From: Variovorax sp037204085
GTDB taxonomy: Bacteria > Pseudomonadota > Gammaproteobacteria > Burkholderiales > Burkholderiaceae_C
Direction of reading: 5' to 3'
NCBI RefSeq assembly: GCF_037204085.1
Contig: NZ_JBBCBW010000015.1
Span: 66,678 to 130,677 of the forward strand
DNA length: 64,000 nt
Shown: positions 44,206-53,145 of the stretch, piece by piece
How positions within the stretch are numbered: the stretch's first letter is position 1
Layout of the letters: every line of letters begins with the position of its first letter
Translations under genes and position numbers: made by a program
Notes under the pieces: model-generated
What the model saw: the letters and a program-made list of their open reading frames with translations, nothing else
The model's database searches: none
What the model was told of the DNA's origin: nothing

Positions 44206-44871
44206 CTATGCCGCCAGCACGCGCAGCAGGAACCGGTTCAGGTCGGCAATTTCGTCCATGCAGACCGAATGCGCCATCGTGTATTCATGCCACTCCACGG
44301 TGTAGCCCAGGGCGGTGAGTGCGTCGCGCGACTGCAGCGCCCTATCGAACGGCACCACCGGGTCCTGCCGGCCATGGGCCAGGAAAACCGGAGTTTCGTG
44401 ATTGGCCGCGTGGCGCTCCGCCGCGGTGGTGGCTGCAATGGGCAGATAGCCTGAGAGGCCGACGATGCCGGCCAGCCGCTCGGTATGGCGCAGGCCCGTC
44501 ATCAGCGCCATGGCGCAGCCTTGGGAGAACCCGGCCACCACGATGCGCTCGGCCTTGATACCGCGGGCTTTCTCGTCGGCAATGAGCGCCTCGATGGCGG
44601 CCTGCGAGCGGCGCAGGCCCGCCTCGTCCTCGCGTGCGGCCAGGTCGGCCACCGCAATGTCGTACCACGCCGGCATCTGGTAGCCGCCGTTGATGGTGAC
44701 CGGGATCACCGGCGCATTCGGGAACACGAAGCGCACGGGGCCCACGCTCGACAGGTCGAGTTCGTTGGCAATCGGCACGAAGTCGTTTCCGTCGGCGCCA
44801 AGGCCGTGCATCACGATCACCGTGGCAGTGGGATGGGGAGCGGTTTCGATTTCGATCGGGGAGCGGGACAT
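44206..44871 (-). CDS. Carboxylesterase/phospholipase of the alpha/beta-hydrolase fold (YpfH/EstB-like)
   Basis: A 221-residue alpha/beta hydrolase. The nucleophile elbow is GFSQGCAMALMTG with the catalytic serine; the acid is in LAHGRQDPVVP; the histidine is in YTMAHSVCMDEI. VIVMHGLGADGNDFVPIANEL forms the oxyanion-hole region. This matches the carboxylesterase/lysophospholipase group PF02230, which hydrolyses short acyl esters or lysophospholipids. The gene is separate on the minus strand; a 184-bp gap lies between its stop and the gshA start. It is divergent from the Fur-family gene. Confidence 0.92.
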   Translation of the reverse strand: MSRSPIEIETAPHPTATVIVMHGLGADGNDFVPIANELDLSSVGPVRFVFPNAPVIPVTINGGYQMPAWYDIAVADLAAREDEAGLRRSQAAIEALIADEKARGIKAERIVVAGFSQGCAMALMTGLRHTERLAGIVGLSGYLPIAATTAAERHAANHETPVFLAHGRQDPVVPFDRALQSRDALTALGYTVEWHEYTMAHSVCMDEIADLNRFLLRVLAA

Positions 44872-44948
44872 GGTCGGTAGAAGGTATTCAGAGACGCCAA
44901 AAACCAGACCTTAGCGCATTCGGGCCGGCTGGGGCGCGGTCTCACGGA

Positions 44949-44955
44949 ATGCAAC
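44949..44955. promoter_or_regulatory. Half-site like the 17-bp palindromes at 46673-46717
   Basis: ATGCAAC lies 24 bases before the start of the Fur-family gene, followed by ACAATGGCGG, where only the left half matches ATGCAAC-N3-GTTGCAT. It could be a weak autoregulatory half-site. Confidence 0.25.
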
Positions 44956-44978
44956 ACAATGGCGGTTCACGCAAAACC

Positions 44979-45446
44979 ATGAGCCCACACCCCAAGCCCT
45001 CCCCCGCCGCCGCAGCATCAGGCAGCGAAGCCCTGCTGCGCAGTAGCGGCCTGCGCGTGACACGCGCCGCGCAAACCGTGCTGGACCTGCTGGAGCACGC
45101 GCCGCAGCCGCTGACGCACGACGACGTGGTTGCCGCCTACACCGGCGCCACCGGAGCCCCGCCCGACCGCGTCACGATCTACCGCGTGCTCGACCGCCTG
45201 GTCGAAGCCGGCCTGTGCGACCGCCGCGTGGGTGCGGACCGCATCAACCGCTTTGCGCGCCACGTGGAAGCCGCTTCGGGCAACATCTTCGAATGCGACC
45301 AGTGCCACAAGGTGCTGGCGCTGCCTTCCGACCCCGAATTGCCCAAGGTAATGAGCCGGCTCGGCCGCGAGCTGCGCAAGCAAGGCATCGACACGCGGCA
45401 CACCGCGCTCACGCTGCACGGCACCTGCGGAGATTGCAGGGGCTGA
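44979..45446 (+). CDS. zur: Fur-family transcriptional regulator, probably Zur
   Basis: A 155-residue Fur-superfamily repressor. The winged helix includes LRVTRAAQTVLDLLEHAPQPLTHDDVVAAYTGATGAPPDRVTIYRVLDRLVEAGLC. The metal domain has RFARHVEAASGNIFECDQCHKVLALP and the C-terminal CGDC, giving the CxxC pairs of the structural zinc site. It faces a COG0523 GTPase gene convergently, 18 bp away, the classic neighbourhood of Zur, so zinc is the more probable ligand than iron. ATG 44979 is preferred; 44949 adds ten residues. Near-identical 17-bp palindromes upstream of the GTPase are the candidate operators. Confidence 0.85.
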   Translation: MSPHPKPSPAAAASGSEALLRSSGLRVTRAAQTVLDLLEHAPQPLTHDDVVAAYTGATGAPPDRVTIYRVLDRLVEAGLCDRRVGADRINRFARHVEAASGNIFECDQCHKVLALPSDPELPKVMSRLGRELRKQGIDTRHTALTLHGTCGDCRG

Positions 45447-45464
45447 GCATCGCCGCAGGGGCGG

Positions 45465-46658
<1,194 letters not shown>

Positions 46659-46672
46659 GGGCGTGGCTTTAT

Positions 46673-46689
46673 ATGCAACAGAATTGCAT
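46673..46689. promoter_or_regulatory. 17-bp palindrome, copy 1 (putative Zur box)
   Basis: ATGCAAC-AGA-ATTGCAT, one mismatch from a perfect ATGCAAC-N3-GTTGCAT dyad, 15 bp upstream of the GTPase start codon and therefore well placed to block its transcription. Confidence 0.55.
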
Positions 46690-46700
46690 TATATGAAGCA

Positions 46701-46717
46701 ATGCAACCGTGTTGCAT
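46701..46717. promoter_or_regulatory. 17-bp palindrome, copy 2 (putative Zur box)
   Basis: ATGCAAC-CGT-GTTGCAT is perfect, and the arms extend to AATGCAAC/GTTGCATT. Its centre is 28 bp from copy 1. It lies in the divergent gap and could also affect the glutathione transferase gene at 46770. Confidence 0.6.
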
Positions 46718-46769
46718 TTAACCCGTGCGGCAATTCTCCGCCCGGCCCCGGCATAGACTCTTGCGTCAG

Positions 46770-47429
46770 ATGCAGCACCCGAGCCTCCCCGTTCTCTACA
46801 GCTTTCGCCGTTGCCCGTACGCAATGCGCGCCCGCCTGGCGCTGGCCGCCAGCGGCGAACCGTGCGAATTGCGCGAAGTGGTTTTGAAGAACAAGCCCGC
46901 CGAGATGCTGGTCGCGTCGCCCAAGGGCACCGTGCCCGTGCTGGTGCTGCCCGACGCTCCGGTGCTGGAGCAAAGCCTCGACATCATGCTGTGGGCCCTG
47001 CGCCGCAACGACCCGCTGCGCTGGCTAGAGCCCGAGGTGGGCACGCTCGACGACATGCTCGCGCTTATCGCTGCCTGCGACAACGACTTCAAGCCGCAGC
47101 TCGACCGCTACAAATACCCGGGGCGGTTCAGCGAATTGCCGGAGAACGCATGCGAAAGCGGTTCGCAGTTCCTGTTGCGGCTCGAGGCAATGCTTGCCGC
47201 GGGCTCGGGCCAGCTTTTCGGCACGCGGGCCACGGTGGCCGATGCCGCCGTCATGCCCTTCGTGCGGCAGTTCGCAATGGTCGATTCCGCATGGTTCGAA
47301 AGCCAGCCCTGGCCGCAGTTGCGCAGCTGGCTCGCGGGTTGGACCGCCTCGCAGCTGTTCGAGCGCGCGATGCAGAAGTACGAGCCGTGGGTATCGGGCT
47401 CGGCCGGCGTCGCCTACCCTCCGGCCTGA
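46770..47429 (+). CDS. Glutathione S-transferase family protein
   Basis: A 219-residue GST-fold protein. The thioredoxin-like N-terminus reads LPVLYSFRRCPYAMRARLALAASG with a CPYA active-site segment, as in glutaredoxin-2/CzcA-like GSTs. PKGTVPVLVLPDAPVLEQSLDIMLW contains the conserved cis-Pro and glutathione-binding Ser. The C-terminal helical domain includes LFGTRATVADAAVMPFVRQFAMVD with the N-capping motif. Substrate unknown. It is divergent from the zinc GTPase and may share its operators. Its stop codon directly abuts the convergent enoyl-CoA hydratase stop. Confidence 0.9.
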   Translation: MQHPSLPVLYSFRRCPYAMRARLALAASGEPCELREVVLKNKPAEMLVASPKGTVPVLVLPDAPVLEQSLDIMLWALRRNDPLRWLEPEVGTLDDMLALIAACDNDFKPQLDRYKYPGRFSELPENACESGSQFLLRLEAMLAAGSGQLFGTRATVADAAVMPFVRQFAMVDSAWFESQPWPQLRSWLAGWTASQLFERAMQKYEPWVSGSAGVAYPPA

Positions 47430-48227
47430 TCAGCCGAAGTTCGGCGCCCGCCGTTCGCGCAGCGACGCCACGCCCTCGCGCACGTCGGCGCCGGCAAAGC
47501 CCATGAATTCGAGCGCCAGCGACGCGTCGAAGGTGGGCCCGGCCTGTCGCAGCCAGTTGTTGAGCGCGTACTTGGTGAGGCGAATCGCGCTCTGGCTGCC
47601 GGCCGCCAGCCGGTCGGCCACTTCATAGGCGCGCGGCAGCAGGTCGGCCTCGTCCACCGCGAGCGACACCAGGCCGATGCGCTCGGCCTCTTCGCCGCTC
47701 ACCGGCTCGCACAGCAGCAGGTGGTACTTGGCCTTGGCCATGCCGCACAGGAGCGGCCAGACGATGGCGGCGTGGTCGCCCGCCGCCACGCCCAGGCGCG
47801 TGTGGCCGTCGACGATCTTCGCGCCCTTGCTCGCAATGGAAATATCGGCCAGCAGCCCCGCCACCAGCCCGGCGCCCACGGCCGGGCCGTGCATGGCGCT
47901 GACGATCGGCTTGTCGCAGTTGATGATGTTGTAGACGAGGTCGCGCGCCTCTTTCCATACGCGCTGGCGCACGGCGTCGTCGGTGGTCATGTCCTGCACC
48001 ATGGCCAGGTCGCCGCCGCCGGAAAAACCCAGCCCTTCGCCCCGCAGCACCGCGCAGCGCACCGTGTCATCGGCCGCCACGTCGCGCCAGATTTCCGCGA
48101 GCTCCCGGTGGCCGTCATGGCCGGCTGTCGGCAGCTTGCCGTTGGCCGCTCGCATCTGGATGTCGAGCACCGCATCGTTGATGCCGCGGCGCGTGATGGC
48201 AAGGGTCTGGTAGCGGGTGTAGTCCAT
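47430..48227 (-). CDS. Enoyl-CoA hydratase/isomerase family protein
   Basis: A 265-residue crotonase-fold protein. The oxyanion-hole segments are LRGEGLGFSGGGDLAMVQDM and IVSAMHGPAVGAGLVAGLLADISIASKGAKI, followed by GHTRLGVAAGDHAAIVWPLLCG. In the second segment the E-x-x-x-E glutamate positions of true hydratases read differently (GDHAA), so the exact reaction, hydration, isomerisation or other, is not certain. The ATG at 48227 is chosen. It directly abuts the GST gene stop (convergent, zero gap) with no room for a separate terminator. Confidence 0.9.
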   Translation of the reverse strand: MDYTRYQTLAITRRGINDAVLDIQMRAANGKLPTAGHDGHRELAEIWRDVAADDTVRCAVLRGEGLGFSGGGDLAMVQDMTTDDAVRQRVWKEARDLVYNIINCDKPIVSAMHGPAVGAGLVAGLLADISIASKGAKIVDGHTRLGVAAGDHAAIVWPLLCGMAKAKYHLLLCEPVSGEEAERIGLVSLAVDEADLLPRAYEVADRLAAGSQSAIRLTKYALNNWLRQAGPTFDASLALEFMGFAGADVREGVASLRERRAPNFG

Positions 48228-48286
48228 GCGTGTCTCCGCCCCGCATGGCGTGCGGGGTTTTCTTTTTTCGTCGAAAGACGGGAACG

Positions 48287-48709
48287 CTATTTTCGCGCGG
48301 CAAGCTCGCGGCAGCGCTGCACGTTGGCTTCGAAGCGCGGTGCGAGTCCGGGCTCGCACACATCGCCCGAGGGGTTGAGCTTGCACATGCCGACCACCGC
48401 GTAGTCCATCACGGCCTCGGTGCACATCGGGTACTTCGCCAGGTCGGGGTTGGCCTGCGCCTTGAAGCCCCAGCGCTCGGAGAACTGCACCACGCGGGCG
48501 GTGGCGCCGTGGAAGAAGCTGCGGTCGCGGGCCGCGATTGCGGCCTCCATGCGGGGCAGTTCCTCGTTGAGATAGCCCACGGCTTCCAGCGGGAAACCCG
48601 AAGGATCGGGCTGTGCGGCGGCAAGGGTGGCGGCCAGCGCAAGCGGCACGGCGGCGAAGCTGCGCAGCAGCGAAAACCTGGAGAAGATGGGCGCGCGGTT
48701 GTATTGCAT
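48287..48709 (-). CDS. Secreted hypothetical protein
   Basis: A 140-residue protein with a signal peptide (RFSLLRSFAAVPLALAATLAAAQ). The mature part is helical with FPLEAVGYLNEELPRMEAAIAARDRSFFHGATARVVQFSERWGF and contains three cysteines (MCTEAVMDY, GMCKLNPSGDVCEPG, VQRCREL), probably forming disulfides in the periplasm. I do not recognise a domain. It lies 59 bp upstream of the enoyl-CoA hydratase gene on the same strand and may share its transcript. Confidence 0.7.
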   Translation of the reverse strand: MQYNRAPIFSRFSLLRSFAAVPLALAATLAAAQPDPSGFPLEAVGYLNEELPRMEAAIAARDRSFFHGATARVVQFSERWGFKAQANPDLAKYPMCTEAVMDYAVVGMCKLNPSGDVCEPGLAPRFEANVQRCRELAARK

Positions 48710-48836
48710 GGGTTCCCATTTTGCAGCGGCGGCGTAACCATGTGTATGTTCATGGAAAGCCGGCCCCCTGCGGGCCGCGACCGCGTCTCCCCTGCACAAC
48801 GCCTGCCCGCGCATTCGCTCGCTCCAGGCGCCCGGG

Positions 48837-49109
48837 TCACTTGCCCTTTTTCTGCCGGTCGAACTTGCGCCAGTACTGGAACTCGTCTTCGTGCACTTCG
48901 AGGTCGACCTCCGAGATGCGGGCCTGCAGGCGCTCCTGCACGTCGGCCACCGCCTTGTTATAGACGATGGGCCCGACCTCCTCGAGAAAGAAACCGAGCA
49001 GCGCGCCGGCGGCAATGTTGCCGATCGGCTCTTCCATGTTCTCGCGGAAGTAGCGCTCGATCGACGCGATGGCTTGCTGCCGTGCTTCCTTGGCGATCTC
49101 GATGGTCAT
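48837..49109 (-). CDS. DUF2164 family protein
   Basis: A 90-residue protein matching the DUF2164 pattern: IEIAKEARQQAIASIERYFRENMEEPIGNIAAGALLGFFLEEVGPIVYNKAVADVQERLQARISEVD and a C-terminal EDEFQYW. The family is small, soluble and of unknown function. The ATG at 49109 is used. It is divergent from the small two-helix membrane protein at 49205. Confidence 0.85.
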   Translation of the reverse strand: MTIEIAKEARQQAIASIERYFRENMEEPIGNIAAGALLGFFLEEVGPIVYNKAVADVQERLQARISEVDLEVHEDEFQYWRKFDRQKKGK

Positions 49110-49204
49110 GCGGTTCCTTGGGGGTTTTGCCGTTCGATTCTGCAGCGCATTCGTCTTGCGACAATGGCGCACCTGCCGACCTTCACCAGCGACTCCACGA
49201 CACC

Positions 49205-49411
49205 ATGGCTTCAAGACAACTCCGCACGCTCGAACGCGGCATTCTTTGCGTACTGATCGGCGCCGCCGTGCTGCTGGGGCCGCGCTTCCTGCAAGGCACG
49301 CGCTGGTTCGAGATGGTGGCGGGCGCGTCGGTGGTCGGCTGGTTCGCCCTTGCACTGGGCGTGGCGCTGATCGTGGTCGACCTGGTGCAGCGCGCCAAGG
49401 CGCGGCGTTAG
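49205..49411 (+). CDS. Small two-helix membrane protein
   Basis: A 68-residue protein with two membrane helices: LERGILCVLIGAAVLLGPRFL and MVAGASVVGWFALALGVALIVVDLV, bracketed by positive residues (MASRQLR and QRAKARR). No known domain is recognised. It is convergent with the DUF808 gene, 19 bp away. A real gene is supported by the clean hydrophobic pattern and fitting charge distribution. Confidence 0.65.
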   Translation: MASRQLRTLERGILCVLIGAAVLLGPRFLQGTRWFEMVAGASVVGWFALALGVALIVVDLVQRAKARR

Positions 49412-49430
49412 TAAAAATGCCGCGCCGCGT

Positions 49431-50330
49431 TCAGCGGCGGAGCTTCTTGACGAGCTCGACCACCGCAAGCACCACGGCACCTGCAACAAGGCCGACACCC
49501 GCGTTCACGCCCATCGATCCGAGTGCACCGAACACACCGCCGGTGGCTTCGGCCCAGTGTTCGACCGCGTGGCCGAACGCGGGAACGCCGTGCACCAGGA
49601 TGCCGCCGCCCACGAGGAACATGGCGGCGGTGCCCGCAATCGACAGCCCCTTCATGAGCCAGGGCGCCGCCGCCAGAATGCCGCGGCCCAAAGCCTGCGC
49701 GGCCTTGCTGGCCTGCTGGCTCAGGTAGAGGCCCGCGTCGTCGAGCTTGACGATGCCGGCCACCAAGCCGTAGACGCCAACCGTCATGATGAGCGCAATG
49801 CCCGCGAGCACGGTGAACTGCGTGACGAAGGGCTGGCCCTGAACGGTGCCCAGCGTGATGGCGATGATTTCCGCCGAGAGGATGAAGTCGGTGCGCACCG
49901 CGCCCTTGATCTTGTCCTTCTCGACGGCAACCACGTCGATGGTCTCGTCGGCCACCGCCCGCTCATGGCGCGCGGTGTCGGCCTCATGCTCCTTCTTGTG
50001 TAGGAACTTGTGGGCCAGCTTCTCGCAGCCTTCGAAGCACAGGAACGCACCGCCGATCATCAGCAGCGGCGTGACCAGCCAGGGCAGCCAGGTGCCGATG
50101 GCCAGTGCCGCGGGCACCAGGATGAGCTTGTTGACGAACGAGCCCTTGCACACCGCCCAGACCACGGGCAGCTCGCGGTCGGCCTTGACGCCCGAAACCT
50201 GCTGCGCATTGAGCGCGAGGTCGTCGCCCAGAACGCCGGCCGTTTTCTTGGCGGCTACCTTGGTGAGGATCGAGACGTCGTCCAGAACGGTGGCGATGTC
50301 GTCGAGCAGCAGAAGCAGGCTGGTGGCCAT
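49431..50330 (-). CDS. DUF808 membrane protein (YedI-like)
   Basis: A 299-residue integral membrane protein of the DUF808 family. The N-terminus MATSLLLLLDDIATVLDDVSILTKVAAKKTAGVLGDDLALNAQQVSG is the signature of E. coli YedI relatives. Several hydrophobic helices follow (LPWLVTPLLMIGGAFLCFEG; TDFILSAEIIAITLGTV; FTVLAGIALIMTVGVYGLVAG; GTAAMFLVGGGILVHGVPAF; GLVAGAVVLAVVEL). Function is unknown. The start at 50330 matches this N-terminus; an upstream ATG at 50393 adds 21 residues. Confidence 0.9.
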   Translation of the reverse strand: MATSLLLLLDDIATVLDDVSILTKVAAKKTAGVLGDDLALNAQQVSGVKADRELPVVWAVCKGSFVNKLILVPAALAIGTWLPWLVTPLLMIGGAFLCFEGCEKLAHKFLHKKEHEADTARHERAVADETIDVVAVEKDKIKGAVRTDFILSAEIIAITLGTVQGQPFVTQFTVLAGIALIMTVGVYGLVAGIVKLDDAGLYLSQQASKAAQALGRGILAAAPWLMKGLSIAGTAAMFLVGGGILVHGVPAFGHAVEHWAEATGGVFGALGSMGVNAGVGLVAGAVVLAVVELVKKLRR

Positions 50331-50415
50331 GGCAATGGTCGGTGTAAAAAAAGAATCGGCGAGCTTAGCCGCAACCGCGATCCACGCCGGCAAATACCCG
50401 TACGCGGCAGGCGCG

Positions 50416-50934
50416 TCAGACGACGTTGCGCTTGAGGCGGATTTCTTCGACGCGCACAGTACCGAGCGCCGTGGTCTTGGCGGTCTTCATTTCGCGCTTG
50501 AAACCGGCGAGTTCGAAAAAGCGCATGGCGCGGTCGTTGCGAATCGGCACCCACGCGGTCACGGTGGTGCAGCCTTCTTCTTCAAGGCCCTCGCGGGCGG
50601 CGTCCCAAAGCGCCACGCCGAGGCCCTTGCCCCAATGCTCGGGCTTGACATAAAGGGCCCAGATTTCGCCCGCGGTGGAAGGCGTCTTGGGATCGCGCGA
50701 GCGGTCGAAACCGACGAAGCCGACGATCTCGCCGCCCAGCACCGCCACCTGCACCTGCGGCTCGCTGAACTCGATGGCTTCGCGCCACTTGGCCTCGCGG
50801 GTGGCGGGGGCCAGCGTGCGCAGCTCTTCCTCGGGCAGGATGCCCTGGTAGGCAGCCTGGGCGGCCAGGGTGTGGACTTCGGCGACGGCCTTGGCGTCGC
50901 GCATCGTGGCGGGGCGAACTTCGTAATCTGACAT
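50416..50934 (-). CDS. GNAT-family N-acetyltransferase
   Basis: A 172-residue acetyltransferase fold: VRPATMRDAKAVAEVHTLAAQAAYQGILPEEEL in the substrate-side helices, and the acetyl-CoA loop AEIWALYVKPEHWGKGLGVALWDAAREGLEEEG (R/Q-x-x-G-x-G/A type, with KGLGVAL). VTAWVPIRNDRAMRFFELAGFKRE completes the fold. Substrate unknown. The gene lies between DUF808 and the tiny basic protein operon on the opposite strand. Confidence 0.9.
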   Translation of the reverse strand: MSDYEVRPATMRDAKAVAEVHTLAAQAAYQGILPEEELRTLAPATREAKWREAIEFSEPQVQVAVLGGEIVGFVGFDRSRDPKTPSTAGEIWALYVKPEHWGKGLGVALWDAAREGLEEEGCTTVTAWVPIRNDRAMRFFELAGFKREMKTAKTTALGTVRVEEIRLKRNVV

Positions 50935-51027
50935 GAATGCGGAAAATCAAATGGAACCGCGTATTGTCGCCGCACCGCTAAACTGCTTGTTGCAAACGCA
51001 CCAGACACACATCAACAGGAGGTAGAT

Positions 51028-51177
51028 ATGGCCAAGGGTCAACAACGCGCGAACAAGGAAGCCAAGAAACCGAAGAAGGACACTTCGCCGCCCAAGCCCG
51101 CGGGCACCGGCGGCATCGAGCCGGTCCGCACGATCACCACCGCGGTCATTCCGCGCGGCAAGCTCAAGAACAAGTGA
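51028..51177 (+). CDS. Tiny basic protein (49 aa)
   Basis: A 49-residue, Lys-rich protein (MAKGQQRANKEAKKPKKDTSP then PKPAGTGGIEPVRTITTAVIP, ending KLKNK). A strong AGGAGG (51017-51022) lies five bases upstream of its ATG. The stop codon overlaps the GTG start of the VF530 gene (GTGA), so it is translated with the following DNA-binding protein. Small Lys-rich proteins of this type occur next to VF530-like genes in beta-proteobacteria; function unknown, possibly nucleic-acid binding. Too short for automated calls, but the ribosome binding site and coupling support it. Confidence 0.75.
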   Translation: MAKGQQRANKEAKKPKKDTSPPKPAGTGGIEPVRTITTAVIPRGKLKNK

Positions 51178-51458
51178 CCGACGAATCGCCAGCGCCCGCC
51201 AAGCCGGCCCAGCCGCGGAACCCGTTGCACGGGCTCACGCTGGAAGCCATCGTCACGGCGCTGGCCGACTATTACGGCTGGGAACAGCTCGGCCAGCTCG
51301 TTCCCATCCGCTGCTTCACCTTCGAGCCGAGCGTGGGCTCCAGCCTCAAGTTCCTGCGCAAGACGCCGTGGGCGCGCGAGAAGGTCGAAAGCCTTTATCT
51401 TTTCATGCTGCGCGAACAGCGCCGCGAGCAGCAACAACAGCAATCCCCGCAGCGATGA
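51174..51458 (+). CDS. VF530-family DNA-binding protein (DUF2132)
   Basis: A 94-residue protein matching the VF530 fold: NPLHGLTLEAIVTALADYYGWEQLGQLVPIRCFTFEPSVGSSLKFLRKTPWAREKVESLYLFMLRE. Family members bind double-stranded DNA; the cellular role is unclear. The Gln/Arg tail (REQQQQQSPQR) is extra. The GTG start overlaps the upstream stop, and its own stop overlaps the ferredoxin start (ATGA), giving a tightly coupled three-gene operon. Confidence 0.87.
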   Translation: MTDESPAPAKPAQPRNPLHGLTLEAIVTALADYYGWEQLGQLVPIRCFTFEPSVGSSLKFLRKTPWAREKVESLYLFMLREQRREQQQQQSPQR

Positions 51459-51736
51459 GGGTTCGGCTCGAACCGTCGGGCCTTGGTTTCGAGGCCGAGG
51501 CCGGCACCACGCTCCTGAAGTCGGCCGAGTCGGCCGGTATCGAAATGCCGAGCTCCTGCCGAAACGGCACCTGCCGCACCTGCATCTGCCAGCTGCTGTC
51601 GGGCTCGATACGCCACACCGTCGAATGGCCCGGCCTGAGCGCCGAGGAAAAAGCCGAGGGCTGGATATTGCCCTGCGTGGCCGAGGCGCGAAGCGATCTT
51701 GCAATCGATGCGCCGAAGGCGTTTTCGGTCTTCTGA
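51455..51736 (+). CDS. 2Fe-2S ferredoxin
   Basis: A 93-residue plant-type [2Fe-2S] ferredoxin. The cluster ligands are in SCRNGTCRTCICQLLSG (C-x4-C-x2-C) and the fourth cysteine in WILPCVAEARSDL. It begins MRVRLEPSGLGFEAEAGTTLLKSAESAGIEMPS, as in small soluble ferredoxins that feed oxygenases or reductases. No oxygenase or ferredoxin reductase gene is adjacent; co-occurrence with a DNA-binding protein is odd. The start overlaps the upstream stop (ATGA). Confidence 0.92.
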   Translation: MRVRLEPSGLGFEAEAGTTLLKSAESAGIEMPSSCRNGTCRTCICQLLSGSIRHTVEWPGLSAEEKAEGWILPCVAEARSDLAIDAPKAFSVF

Positions 51737-51749
51737 GACCGGGCCCTCG

Positions 51750-53048
51750 TCAGGTCTGCTTGACTGTCTGGGCCGGCATCGCGACCACCATCCGGTCGCG
51801 CTGCGCGAGCGATGGAAACAGCTTGAACCAGCCCAGCGCCACCATCATGGTTCCCACGCCGCCCAGCACCACCGAGCCCACCGGCCCCAGCAGCGCCGCG
51901 GTGGCGCCCGATTCGAACTCGCCCAGCTGGTTGCTGGCCCCGATGAAGATCGAATTGACCGCGCTCACCCGGCCGCGCATGGCGTCGGGCGTTTCAAGCT
52001 GCACGAGCGTCTGCCGGATCACCACGTTGACCATGTCGGCCCCGCCGGACACCGCCAGCGCAATCAGCGAAACGACGAAGCTGCGCGAAATGCCGAACAC
52101 CACCATGCACAGCCCGAAGAGCCCGACGGCGATCAGCAATGTCCGGCCGATGTGGCGCTCGATGGGCCGCCGCGTGAGCGCAATCGACATCACGAGCGCA
52201 CCCGCGGCGGGCGCGCTGCGCAGCAGCCCGAGGCCCCATGGCCCGGTGTGCAGGATGTCCTTGGCGTAGATGGGCAGCAGCGCCACGGCGCCGCCCAGCA
52301 GCACCGCGAAAAGATCGAGCGACACGGCGCCGAGCACGGGCTTGCGCTTCCAGATGAAATTGACCCCCGCAAACACCGTGGCCAGCGTGACCGGCTCGCG
52401 CGCTGCCGGCGTATGGGCATAGCGCAGCCGCAGCACCAGCACGCAGGCAATGGCAAAGCACAGCACGCTCGCGCCATACACCACCGCCATGCCCGCCACG
52501 AAAAGCAGGCCGCCGAGCGCCGGCCCGCCGATGATCGCGCCCTGCATGCCGGCCGAGCTGAAAGCCATGGCGCGCGGCAGCATGGTGGGCGGCACCAGGA
52601 GCGGCGTCAGCGCCTGCTGGGCCGGCATCTGGAAGGCGCGCACCGCGCCGAGCACTAGCGACAAGCCCAGCAGCAGGCCGCGCGTATCGAAGCGCTGCGC
52701 CACCGCGAGCAGCAGCACCAGCGCCACCACCCCCTGCACCGCAAAGCAGGCCGCCACGATGCGGCCGCGATGGCGGCGGTCGACCACGTGGCCGGCCAGC
52801 AGCGCCAGCAGCAATGCGGGAACGAACTGGTAGAGGCCGACGAGGCCGAGATCCCAGGCGCTGCTGGTGAGCTCGTACATGTGCCAGCCGACGGCCACCA
52901 GCAGCATCTGCGACGCCGCGGTGCCGAAAAGCCGCGCCACCCACAACTGCATGAACGGACGCTCGCGCCTGAGTTGGGAAAAGCTCGGTGGCGCGGGAAC
53001 AGCGGCGGAAATCGGGGAAGGAGAGGCAGGAGAAGCGGGGCCGGACAT
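51750..53048 (-). CDS. MFS transporter, EntS-like exporter
   Basis: A 432-residue major facilitator with 12 membrane helices. Family features are LRRERPFMQLWVARLFGTAASQMLLVAVGWHMYELTSSAWDLGLVGLYQFVPALLLALLAGHVVDRRHRGRIV (cytoplasmic loop D-x-x-x-R-R motif) and the second-half FRM-type stretches. It resembles the TMD-type exporters of the enterobactin exporter EntS group. The N-terminal 25 residues are Pro/Ser-rich. Substrate unknown. ATG 53048 is used; longer frames upstream have no homology-like composition. Confidence 0.88.
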   Translation of the reverse strand: MSGPASPASPSPISAAVPAPPSFSQLRRERPFMQLWVARLFGTAASQMLLVAVGWHMYELTSSAWDLGLVGLYQFVPALLLALLAGHVVDRRHRGRIVAACFAVQGVVALVLLLAVAQRFDTRGLLLGLSLVLGAVRAFQMPAQQALTPLLVPPTMLPRAMAFSSAGMQGAIIGGPALGGLLFVAGMAVVYGASVLCFAIACVLVLRLRYAHTPAAREPVTLATVFAGVNFIWKRKPVLGAVSLDLFAVLLGGAVALLPIYAKDILHTGPWGLGLLRSAPAAGALVMSIALTRRPIERHIGRTLLIAVGLFGLCMVVFGISRSFVVSLIALAVSGGADMVNVVIRQTLVQLETPDAMRGRVSAVNSIFIGASNQLGEFESGATAALLGPVGSVVLGGVGTMMVALGWFKLFPSLAQRDRMVVAMPAQTVKQT

Positions 53049-53145
53049 TCGTTCGAGGATAGCCGAGGCTTCATGAGCCTCGCATGAGGGCGGGCTCTCC
53101 GCCCTGCCCCTGCAGCCGGCCTTCTCTCTACACTCTGCCGCATCC

